NCBI GenBank assembly: GCA_009778015.1
Contig: WRKS01000041.1
Location: 1 to 5,587, forward strand
Reading direction: 5' to 3'
Source of the DNA: Candidatus Saccharimonadota bacterium
Lineage (GTDB): Bacteria; Patescibacteriota; Saccharimonadia; Saccharimonadales; Saccharimonadaceae
Length of the DNA stretch: 5,587 nt
Shown: piece after piece, positions 1 through 5,579 of the stretch
Layout: each line of letters starts with the position of its first letter
Position numbering within the stretch: the first letter of the stretch is position 1
The notes under the pieces: model-generated
What the model saw: only the letters and a program-made list of their open reading frames with translations
Database searches by the model: none
Told to the model about the DNA's origin: nothing
Position numbers and translations under genes: made by a program

Positions 1-766
1 CCAAGATCATGCTGGCGCGGTTAGTATTAGTTGACCCGTTTGCGGTCTCAAAATGGCTAAGCTGAAAGGTCGTGCCGGATTGGATGATGCTGGCGGACAA
101 AACCGGTGGAGTATTGGCCGGCCAATCGGCAGGGAATGAGATGGGCGGGTTGACGTTGGGAGGCGGGCTGCCTAAAGAGGAAGCGCTAACGCCGTTACGC
201 GGACGGCTCCAGGAAATAACGATTTGGTTGAATTCCTGGCCGTCGGTGCGGAGCGGGATTAAGCGTGAGCGAGTATGCGCGTCAAAGGTGCTTAAAAAGT
301 CAGTTGTAGCGTCGCTGACGCGGACGCAAGTGTAGGCTTGGTCGGTTTGGTCAAAGGTGTTGTTGCCGGCGCCACCCTCTTGGATAGGCGTCTCACCACT
401 GAATTGGCGGCCTAAGATATAAGGGACGCCGTCGCAGATGTTGATGTCGCCGGCGAGTGGTTGGCCGTTGCGCATGACGGAGATGATATCGTCGCAGGTG
501 CGGGTGGTGCTGCCGCTTGTTGGATATTGCTGGCCCGGGTTGCTCAGGCACTCGTTGTAGCGGAGAACCGCCAGCTTGGCGTCCTCAATGCCGGCCATGG
601 CGCTGTCGTAAGCGGTTTGCGAGAGGTCGGTGTCGGAAACTTGGCGGCGTTCGTTAAGCATAATACGGGTAAACCCAAGCGCGATGACGGTAACTAGAAG
701 TGTCGCGAATAAGACAATATAGAGAGAAACCGCACCCTTTTTGTTACTTCGTAATTTCATAAGCAT
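1..766 (-). CDS. PilX-like minor pilin, partial (C-terminus beyond left edge)
   Basis: An open minus-strand frame of 255 codons runs off the left edge without a stop. I chose ATG 766 because AGGTGA (778-773) lies 6 nt upstream; ATG 760 is an in-frame alternative. The N-terminus is basic (KLRSNKKG) and is followed by a hydrophobic helix at about residues 12-32. The prepilin-like G11/A12 junction is present, but the +5 residue is Tyr, not the Glu typical of major pilins; PilX-type proteins often lack that Glu. The stretch DLSQTAYDSAMAGIEDAK (about residues 47-64) resembles the PilX N-terminal region, and I recall near-identical text in Saccharibacteria pilus operons. The exported part seen so far has four Cys (NEC, RTC, NIC, YTC). 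It is the last visible gene of the operon, and its presumed start overlaps neither neighbour. The role is inferred to be a minor or tip pilin of a type IV pilus at the cell surface; the exact role is unknown. Confidence 0.85.
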   Translation of the reverse strand, partial: MLMKLRSNKKGAVSLYIVLFATLLVTVIALGFTRIMLNERRQVSDTDLSQTAYDSAMAGIEDAKLAVLRYNECLSNPGQQYPTSGSTTRTCDDIISVMRNGQPLAGDINICDGVPYILGRQFSGETPIQEGGAGNNTFDQTDQAYTCVRVSDATTDFLSTFDAHTRSRLIPLRTDGQEFNQIVISWSRPRNGVSASSLGSPPPNVNPPISFPADWPANTPPVLSASIIQSGTTFQLSHFETANGSTNTNRASMIL

Positions 767-775
767 ATTATATCA
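767..775 (-). promoter_or_regulatory. Possible internal extended -10 promoter before the PilX-like gene
   Basis: TGATATAAT on the minus strand is identical to the two copies in the divergent promoter region at 4102-4125. TATAAT is followed by 6 nt and then ATG 760, the same spacing as at pilD. It could start a leaderless transcript for the PilX-like gene alone. The same bases can be explained as a stop codon, ribosome binding site and spacer, so this is a weak call. Confidence 0.3.
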
Positions 776-778
776 CCT
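773..778 (-). promoter_or_regulatory. Ribosome binding site of the PilX-like gene
   Basis: The minus strand reads AGGTGA, then TATAAT, then ATG (766). The Shine-Dalgarno-like AGGTGA is 6 nt from ATG 766 but 12 nt from ATG 760, which favours the longer start MLMKLRS. It also contains the TGA stop codon of the preceding pilin gene, so the two genes are probably translationally coupled. Confidence 0.55.
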
Positions 779-1573
779 ATCCCCAATGGCACCAAGCGAG
801 GATGCCGCAAAATTAAATTTATTGATAGAACAATACTGGAAGTCAAAGGCTTCGGCTTTGTTAGGCGGTTGGCAAGCCTCGGAGCTGACGATACCGCCCG
901 TGACGTCGGCGCCGCGAGGGGTGCCCAAGATAAACGAGCCGGCGTAAAAGACCTGGCCGGTAATACCGGACTGGGCGGGCTGGAAGATATTAAATGAGAA
1001 GAGGGCGATCTCCAGACCACCGCTAGAGATGAGCTCGGTTGTTTCGGACGCCATGAGGTCAGAGGAACCGGTAACAGTGCAGCTTATCGGGCTTGCCTCG
1101 TCGTCGCAATCGAGGCCGCCGAAGCCTTCTAGGTTTAGCCGACGGCAGAGCGAGCGGCCGACATCGCGAGCTTTGATGAGACGGTAATCGTTAGAACCGT
1201 TGACGCGGATATTGCCGCCGCGGAGGAACTCAGCCTGTTTCCAGACGTATGAGTAAAAACCGGTGCAAAAGACACCGCCCTCAATCCGGGAGCCGCTTAT
1301 AAACTCAACTGAGTGAGAGCCGGCCCCAACGGCTGGGGCGCCGGCGATGGCGCGAGTAATATCGTCCACAAGCGAGCGGCTGGTGGCGTTGACCTCGCGC
1401 ACGGCGAGGCCGCGGCGATAGATACTCTGGATGTTCATGACCAAAACGGCGATGGCGATAATCAGAATCGCGACAAAAGTCATGGCAAACATCAGCTCAA
1501 TCATAGTAAAACCCTTCGGGTTTTTACAGGCTGCCTGATTCGGTAAAGAATAATTAGCTCTTCTCTTGATCAT
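773..1573 (-). CDS. Type IV prepilin-like minor pilin (PilW/GspJ type)
   Basis: A 266-residue protein with a class III (prepilin) signal: a 21-residue basic leader ending in PKG, cleavage expected between G21 and F22, then FTMIEL with Glu at +5 (E26) and a hydrophobic helix to about residue 48. PilD in this operon would cleave and N-methylate it. The long leader and the length resemble PilW/GspJ-type minor pilins, but the globular domain is not recognised. The mature part has six Cys (about 103, 143, 156, 165, 234, 248), enough for three disulfides; a seventh, C16, lies in the leader. The start ATG overlaps the stop of the upstream pilin gene as ATGA. AAAGG (1585-1581) lies 7 nt before it and supports this start. 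Expected to be exported and assembled into a pilus or its priming complex. Confidence 0.9.
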   Translation of the reverse strand: MIKRRANYSLPNQAACKNPKGFTMIELMFAMTFVAILIIAIAVLVMNIQSIYRRGLAVREVNATSRSLVDDITRAIAGAPAVGAGSHSVEFISGSRIEGGVFCTGFYSYVWKQAEFLRGGNIRVNGSNDYRLIKARDVGRSLCRRLNLEGFGGLDCDDEASPISCTVTGSSDLMASETTELISSGGLEIALFSFNIFQPAQSGITGQVFYAGSFILGTPRGADVTGGIVSSEACQPPNKAEAFDFQYCSINKFNFAASSLGAIGDR

Positions 1574-2292
1574 TCAATCGCCTTTGGGTTTAACGCTCGC
1601 GTAATGGTAGACAACTTGCTGTCGCGCAACTGCCCGGCGGGACGCCAGCAGGCGCGGATGTGAAAGTCGTAATACTCGGGCTGGCCGTTGATGCGTTTGT
1701 TGCTCTCTATGGCGAAGACTTGGAGCCCTTCAACGCTGGAAACATCATCAAAAATCGCTGTCTCAGTGAGGGTGACGTCATCGCCAGTAAAGACCAGCCG
1801 CGGGTAAATTGGCGCGACGATGAATGACGTGTCGGACGGACGCCTTACGATGTTGCTGGCATCATAGCCCGGCGCGCCACGCGGACGGAGAGCGCGAGTG
1901 TTGATTATGAAAGCTTGATTGCCATAGAAGGGCTCGTCGTTAGACATGACATCGGTGCAGGTGTCGTTGTCGTGGTAGGGTGGAGCGGCGGTGCGAGCCG
2001 AACTAGTGATAAGATTCCAAAGCTCCTCAAACTGGCGGGAAGGCGGGTCAGTATTCGCGCTGTTATGGTGTTCGCGCTCGGCCAAGAAGCCGTCGTGGAT
2101 AAACTTAATCGCGCTGGCTTGAGCGTCCATTTCGTTGCGGGCCTGCTGCGCCTCAACCGCCGCCTGGGCGACAACTGAACCGCGGTTCATCATTTGGATG
2201 GCAACCATGGCGACGGCACCAAAAATGGCGACCGCGAACATGACCTCAACGATGGTCTCGCCCTTGAATTGTTTGTGCGCTATTGACGGCAT
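1570..2292 (-). CDS. Type IV prepilin-like minor pilin with Glu at +1
   Basis: A 240-residue protein with an 11-residue leader (MPSIAHKQFKG), expected cleavage between G11 and E12, and the sequence ETIVEV with Glu at +5 (E16). A hydrophobic helix follows to about residue 35, then a probably helical stretch rich in Ala and Gln. Residue +1 is Glu where Phe or Met is usual. Two Cys (112 and 215) could form one disulfide. It resembles PilV/GspI-type minor pilins in general form, but I cannot assign a subfamily. The start lies inside the upstream gene, which ends at 2280 (13-nt overlap), with a strong ribosome binding site at 2309-2301. The end overlaps the next pilin start as ATGA. This arrangement implies coupled translation and similar stoichiometry of the minor pilins. 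Confidence 0.88.
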   Translation of the reverse strand: MPSIAHKQFKGETIVEVMFAVAIFGAVAMVAIQMMNRGSVVAQAAVEAQQARNEMDAQASAIKFIHDGFLAEREHHNSANTDPPSRQFEELWNLITSSARTAAPPYHDNDTCTDVMSNDEPFYGNQAFIINTRALRPRGAPGYDASNIVRRPSDTSFIVAPIYPRLVFTGDDVTLTETAIFDDVSSVEGLQVFAIESNKRINGQPEYYDFHIRACWRPAGQLRDSKLSTITRALNPKAIE

Positions 2293-3206
2293 TGGATAGG
2301 CTCTTCCTCATCGTCCGCTGCCGTGTCGGTTGGCAAGACAGAGACTGCCGAAATGTTGCCGACATTTTGCTGAACACGGATAATGCTGCGGGTCGGCGTC
2401 CAAATGCCGCTGCCGTCCGGTATCATGCAGAAATAGCGGTTATCCGTGGAGTTGCCAGGGATAGCGAAAGAGTTAAGAGTGTGGACATTGCGCGCGTCGC
2501 CGGTGGTAGAGATGTAAGTCCTCACCGAGCCGGAGATAGGCATGCGCATGACCAAGATACTGCCCTCGGCCGGGTTTTGGATAATACCGGTGGTGCCGCT
2601 TCTGGTGTAGCCGGCGGCGGTGACACCCCAGTCGGGGGTAAAGATTATACTGTCGTCAGCGCGGCCGATTTTGGTCGCGTTGATAAGTTGCTCGTCGGTC
2701 CAGTCGAGCAGATCGGCGCGGTAGTCAATGTCGTTGTTGGCGATGGCGAAGGCCTCAAGGTCGCGGCCGACCACGGTGGAAGCGCGAATGCGCTGGTCGC
2801 CATTTTCTACGTAAAACTCAATAAACCGGCCATAAATGAGACAGTTGGAGCGGCCGCGGAATTCGCCGGTGATACCGAGTGGGCCGAGGATGGCGGGATC
2901 GTTGGTGGTGGTGATGTGGCTGATGCTGTTAAGATCGGAGCTGTTGATGGCGTCCATGGCGAGATTGCCGCCGCCGTTGGTGCGGGCGACGCAAGCGTAG
3001 TCGTTGCTGCCATCACTCATGCGTTCAGGGTTTTGGACCAGCATAAATTGCTGGGCTAGGAACTCCTCTACGGTGCGGACGCCGTCGTTATAGCGCTCGC
3101 GGGAGAGATTGGCGCCGGTGCCGATAAGCATACCAGTAAGTAGCAGGCCTGTTACCCCCAAGAATAATAGCACCTCTATGATAGTGAAACCGCGCACCCT
3201 CTTCAT
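2280..3206 (-). CDS. Type IV prepilin-like protein, large (308 aa)
   Basis: The N-terminus MKRVRG|FTIIEV is a textbook prepilin signal: a short basic leader of 6 residues, cleavage before F7, Glu at +5 (E11), then a hydrophobic helix to about residue 30. The mature protein is much larger than a typical major pilin (about 150 residues), which points to a minor pilin or a pilin carrying an extra domain. The globular part was not recognised. Four Cys (72, 122, 260, 306) could form two disulfides. The C-terminus is acidic (DDEEEP). The gene starts 4 nt after the stop of pilD and has no clear ribosome binding site, so it probably depends on coupling to pilD translation. A TATAAT at 3215-3210 lies only 3 nt from the ATG, too close for a convincing promoter. 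It is the first substrate gene after the processing enzyme. Confidence 0.9.
   Translation of the reverse strand: MKRVRGFTIIEVLLFLGVTGLLLTGMLIGTGANLSRERYNDGVRTVEEFLAQQFMLVQNPERMSDGSNDYACVARTNGGGNLAMDAINSSDLNSISHITTTNDPAILGPLGITGEFRGRSNCLIYGRFIEFYVENGDQRIRASTVVGRDLEAFAIANNDIDYRADLLDWTDEQLINATKIGRADDSIIFTPDWGVTAAGYTRSGTTGIIQNPAEGSILVMRMPISGSVRTYISTTGDARNVHTLNSFAIPGNSTDNRYFCMIPDGSGIWTPTRSIIRVQQNVGNISAVSVLPTDTAADDEEEPIQCRQ
2301..2309 (-). promoter_or_regulatory. Ribosome binding site inside the upstream pilin gene
   Basis: GAGGAAGAG on the minus strand lies 8 nt before the ATG at 2292. The same bases encode the EEE stretch near the C-terminus of the upstream pilin, so one sequence serves as both acidic tail codons and ribosome binding site. 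It fixes the start of the second pilin gene. Confidence 0.65.
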
Positions 3207-3210
3207 GCTA

Positions 3211-4095
3211 TTATATTACCATAAACATTTCGGAAATCAAAGTGCGGCAGAAGAAAACGATAAAGAACGCGGCGATAAGGAGTGGGGCGAACGGGATACG
3301 GGTGGTTGGCTTCCATTTTTTGGTAATCATGAACGGGGTGGCGATAAGGGCGCCGATGATGTTGGCGAGAAAGAGGTTAGCGATGGCGAGGAGCGGGTGG
3401 GCCAAGACGATGGCGAGCGGCAGCGCAACCAACCAGTCGCCGTCGCCGACAAGCTGGGTTGGCGCACCGCGCTGCTTGCCGGGTTTTGTCGGTGCGATAG
3501 AGAGGAAGAAATAAAAACCGGAGAGGACGGCAGCGCTGGCCAACATGAGGATCGGCGCGCCGAGCATGAAGGAGTGGTTAGCGGCGGCAAAGAGCCATTC
3601 CGAGCTGATAAAGACGGTGGCGACGACGATACAGAACACTAGGACACGGAGTGGCATTTCGCCGGCTAGGAAGTCAAAGACAAAAACGGTAAACAAGCCG
3701 CAAGAGAGAATTAGAAAAAGCAGAAAAGCGATAAGATGAGGCAGCGACCCAAGGTCGGAGCCGGGAGCGGGGCTAATAAGCGAAAGCTGGTAGGTCGCGA
3801 CAGCAAAAACTAGCCCGAGGCCAAGCTCGGCAAAGAGCTCGGCGAGGCCGATGGTGGCATGGCAAGAACGGCACTTGCCGCGGAGGAAAAGCCACGAGAG
3901 GACCGGGATCATTTCCCACCAGTGAAGCCGCTTGTTGCAATGTTCGCAATGCGACGGTTGTTGTTTGATTTTTTTAAAGCCGTGCAGTTTTTCGCGCACG
4001 ATGATACGGCGAACTTGGCAACAAATAAAACTGCCCAGAATCGCCCCCACGACAAACGCGGTGAGAACCCAAAGTGTTAAAAGCTCCATTTCCAT
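3211..4095 (-). CDS. pilD: Prepilin peptidase / N-methyltransferase (A24 aspartic protease)
   Basis: A polytopic membrane protein of 294 residues that cleaves prepilin leaders on the cytoplasmic side of the membrane and methylates the new N-terminus. The N-terminal domain has the GSF motif (residues 21-23) and two Cys pairs, C50-x2-C53 and C75-x2-C78, around the conserved PVLSWLFLRGKCRSC block; these pairs bind metal in known homologues. The A24 peptidase part has the first catalytic Asp at D141 (FDFLAGEMP) and the second in GDGD (residues 217-220, D220). The Asp that often follows the Pro of the first motif is Leu here; that position also varies in archaeal relatives and is not thought to be catalytic. 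The length is slightly above that of typical bacterial PilD. ATG 4095 sits 6 nt after a TATAAT with no ribosome binding site, so the message may be leaderless. It is first in the operon and its four presumed substrates follow. Confidence 0.95.
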   Translation of the reverse strand: MEMELLTLWVLTAFVVGAILGSFICCQVRRIIVREKLHGFKKIKQQPSHCEHCNKRLHWWEMIPVLSWLFLRGKCRSCHATIGLAELFAELGLGLVFAVATYQLSLISPAPGSDLGSLPHLIAFLLFLILSCGLFTVFVFDFLAGEMPLRVLVFCIVVATVFISSEWLFAAANHSFMLGAPILMLASAAVLSGFYFFLSIAPTKPGKQRGAPTQLVGDGDWLVALPLAIVLAHPLLAIANLFLANIIGALIATPFMITKKWKPTTRIPFAPLLIAAFFIVFFCRTLISEMFMVI

Positions 4096-4101
4096 ATCTA
4101 G

Positions 4102-4110
4102 ATTATATCA
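4102..4110 (-). promoter_or_regulatory. Extended -10 promoter of the pilD-pilin operon
   Basis: TGATATAAT on the minus strand matches the extended -10 consensus TGnTATAAT exactly. TATAAT ends 6 nt before the pilD ATG at 4095, which places the expected transcription start on or next to the A of the ATG. No good -35 is seen, as expected for extended -10 promoters. The would-be -35 zone overlaps the -10 of the rightward promoter. Confidence 0.6.
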
Positions 4111-4116
4111 TAAGCG

Positions 4117-4125
4117 TGATATAAT
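4117..4125 (+). promoter_or_regulatory. Extended -10 promoter of the divergent membrane-protein gene
   Basis: TGATATAAT on the plus strand is the exact inverted copy of the pilD -10, separated from it by 6 bases. TATAAT (4120-4125) predicts transcription from about 4132 and a leader of about 18 nt. A G-rich run, TTGGGGGC (4137-4144), is the only ribosome binding site candidate before ATG 4150. The two -10 elements form a 9-bp inverted repeat that could also be an operator. Confidence 0.6.
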
Positions 4126-4149
4126 AGAGAAAATAATTGGGGGCAAAAA

Positions 4150-4995
4150 ATGAGTGCAAAAACCGCGAGCAAGCAAAAAGAGGCGAGGCCGGTAAAGGCG
4201 GCATGCCCGCCGTGCAAACCATGTGCGCCAATTTGGCCGGCGGTGTTGTTGGCGATAGCGGGCACACTGTTGATCGTAGTAAGCACGTGGCAAATGTGGG
4301 GCAAGGAGAAGGTGCGCGAACAAGTCAAGACGGAAGAGTGTGACAAGTGCGAGGATGTTGAGAAGCACCTTTATAACGGAAGACAGCAAGCGGATGCGCC
4401 AGTCGCTATGTTAAAAGTTGGCAACAACTTTGTACTCAGAGCGCCTAACGGCATCCAAATTAACTTGCCGGTAAATAGTGCAGGCGAACTATCTTACGAA
4501 GTAGAAGCTACATACGGTATGGAAAGCACCGGTGTGGCGATGGACCACAATAAAATTGATTGGTATATGCTGAGTATGCGCTACAACCCAAATGTCGCGA
4601 ATGCACAGGGTATGGTAAGCCCAATTGTTTACTTTAGCATAAACTATGTAAACTCAGAGGACGCTATTTTGAGCGAAATAACAAACGGAGACGAACTGGT
4701 AACTGTTAAATATCTTGGCCAAACACGAGATGGGCTAAGTGTTGTTATGGTTGAAGGAGAGAATAGTGGCGACGGCTCTACAATCTTTAATTTGCCAGTT
4801 GTCTCCAGCTTGACGAGAGCCAACTTGCGCGCGACAAACTATTTAGTAAAGCGCTCGGACTTGGTGCGCAGCCAATTCGTTAAATCAATAGACGGTAGCG
4901 GATCAACCTGGTCGCTCTCGTCTGGGCGGACAGTAGAGGAAATGAGTGAAGCGGAACTTGCAGAAACAATACAAATACTTAGTTCGGTTCGCTAG
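4150..4995 (+). CDS. Single-pass membrane protein of unknown function
   Basis: A 281-residue protein that I do not recognise. The N-terminus is short and basic (residues 1-25) and carries CPPCKPC (C19, C22, C25). One hydrophobic segment follows at about residues 28-47, then KEKVR, and a second Cys pair CDKC (C64, C67). The charge pattern suggests an N-terminus in the cytoplasm and about 230 residues outside. The outer part alternates short hydrophobic and polar stretches in a beta-like pattern, contains many Asn and Ser, and ends in a probable helix (VEEMSEAELAETIQIL). There is no lipobox and no prepilin signal. It is divergent from pilD and shares its promoter region, so it may be co-regulated with the pilus. 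GC falls within the gene: 38 of 60 bases at 4201-4260 but 28 of 60 at 4441-4500. The stop lies 4 nt before the cassette element. It is probably a real gene, given a full-length frame and a good promoter; its function is open. Confidence 0.8.
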   Translation: MSAKTASKQKEARPVKAACPPCKPCAPIWPAVLLAIAGTLLIVVSTWQMWGKEKVREQVKTEECDKCEDVEKHLYNGRQQADAPVAMLKVGNNFVLRAPNGIQINLPVNSAGELSYEVEATYGMESTGVAMDHNKIDWYMLSMRYNPNVANAQGMVSPIVYFSINYVNSEDAILSEITNGDELVTVKYLGQTRDGLSVVMVEGENSGDGSTIFNLPVVSSLTRANLRATNYLVKRSDLVRSQFVKSIDGSGSTWSLSSGRTVEEMSEAELAETIQILSSVR

Positions 4996-4999
4996 CCCC

Positions 5000-5038
5000 A
5001 CATACATTTAGTAGCCTAATAGTATGGTGCGGTGGGAG
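5000..5038. repeat. 39-bp inverted repeat, left copy
   Basis: A perfect inverted match to 5549-5587. Read on the minus strand it encodes SHRTILLGY, a TAA stop (5010-5008) and 8 more bases (ATGTATGT). It begins 4 nt after the stop of the upstream plus-strand gene. Confidence 0.95.
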
Positions 5039-5286
5039 GCGTTATTAGAAGTGATACCGCCATTATGGGGATAGAAAGCAAAGACACCGGCTTGGGTGCT
5101 GCCGATTGCCTCGTGGCCGCTGAGTAGCCACGGGAAGGTTGAAAAGATACCATCAGTACGATCCCAATTCCACCCGCCGCCATAGCTGTTGCGCGCGGTG
5201 CTGAATGCTTCCGTGGAAGCGGCGCCACCAAAGAACTTTGAGTTATTAGCCAAAATACCAGTCCAGACGAGGTCTCTAGCCTCCAC
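5008..5286 (-). CDS. Start-less C-terminal cassette A
   Basis: A frame of 92 codons plus stop, read leftward from the palindrome. The only candidate start is a GTG inside the palindrome with no ribosome binding site. The frame stays open through the palindrome (RRVGQLGV) to a TAG at 5325-5323, so it is better read as a gene fragment than as a free gene. It shares LAxNSKFFG (5253-5227, 12th codon after the palindrome) and the end SHRTILLGY with cassette B. A weaker match follows the W of FPWLLSGHEA, where B has IWFFGGESS. The middle is rich in Gly, Asn, Ser, Thr and aromatic residues, as in surface-exposed or ligand-binding domains. No family was recognised. It may be silent donor DNA for a full-length surface protein encoded elsewhere. 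Confidence 0.5.
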   Translation of the reverse strand: MEARDLVWTGILANNSKFFGGAASTEAFSTARNSYGGGWNWDRTDGIFSTFPWLLSGHEAIGSTQAGVFAFYPHNGGITSNNASHRTILLGY

Positions 5287-5309
5287 GCCGAGTTGGCCAA
5301 CTCGGCGTG
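5284..5309. repeat. Perfect 26-bp palindrome at the cassette junction
   Basis: Thirteen bases (CACGCCGAGTTGG) are followed at once by their exact reverse complement; the centre lies between 5296 and 5297. On both strands the cassette frame reads CGC CGA GTT GGC CAA CTC GGC GTG (split by codon), that is RRVGQLGV. The palindrome is therefore part of the coding frame of both cassettes. There is no T-run after it, so it is not a typical terminator. Confidence 0.95.
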
Positions 5310-5579
5310 AGTGACAATGAAGCTATAGCTATTGGTGGACTAGCCCATAATTCCAAGTTCTTTGGTTCTAATATGGCAGAAATAGTAAGTGCACCATTCT
5401 TAAATAGTAGTTGGAACGATGATTGGTCGCAATCTGTCCAGGCAAGCCTCCCCATCTGGTTCTTTGGCGGTGAGTCTTCCAATGGCAGTCTCTCCGGTAT
5501 GTTCGGATCTTCTCGTGCTACTAACGCCGGTAGCGCTCAAAATCACGTCTCCCACCGCACCATACTATTAGGCTACTAA
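5307..5579 (+). CDS. Start-less C-terminal cassette B
   Basis: A frame of 90 codons plus stop, read rightward from the palindrome, homologous to cassette A at its beginning and end. The GTG at the palindrome edge has no ribosome binding site, and the frame continues upstream through the palindrome to TAG 5277-5279. LAHNSKFFG lies at 5340-5366, the same codon distance from the palindrome as in A. Four of its codons use different synonymous codons from A (L, A, N, S), so the protein sequence has been selected rather than the DNA. The central part (SNMAEIVSAPFLNSSWNDDW...) has little similarity to A. The last nine residues and the stop lie in the exact 39-bp repeat. Function unknown; it looks like an alternative variable domain of the same protein type. 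Confidence 0.5.
   Translation: MSDNEAIAIGGLAHNSKFFGSNMAEIVSAPFLNSSWNDDWSQSVQASLPIWFFGGESSNGSLSGMFGSSRATNAGSAQNHVSHRTILLGY

Noticed and set aside
2283..3059. Long plus-strand open frame of 258 codons
   Set aside because: It lies fully antisense to a prepilin gene with a clear FTIIE signal. Its composition (Val, Ala, Gly, Asp) is what the reverse of GC-rich coding sequence gives, and no motif was seen.
3109..3642. Plus-strand open frame of 177 codons
   Set aside because: Antisense to pilD, extremely rich in Gly, Asp, Glu and Arg, with no recognisable domain; pilD carries all its catalytic motifs on the other strand.
5284..5309. Intrinsic terminator or integron attC site
   Set aside because: No T-run follows the palindrome on either strand, and the unpaired bases and spacer that attC sites need are absent from this gap-free palindrome.
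5016..5482. Other minus-strand frames across the cassette region
   Set aside because: They do not share ends or motifs with each other, while the two frames ending in SHRTILLGY do. They are out-of-frame shadows.
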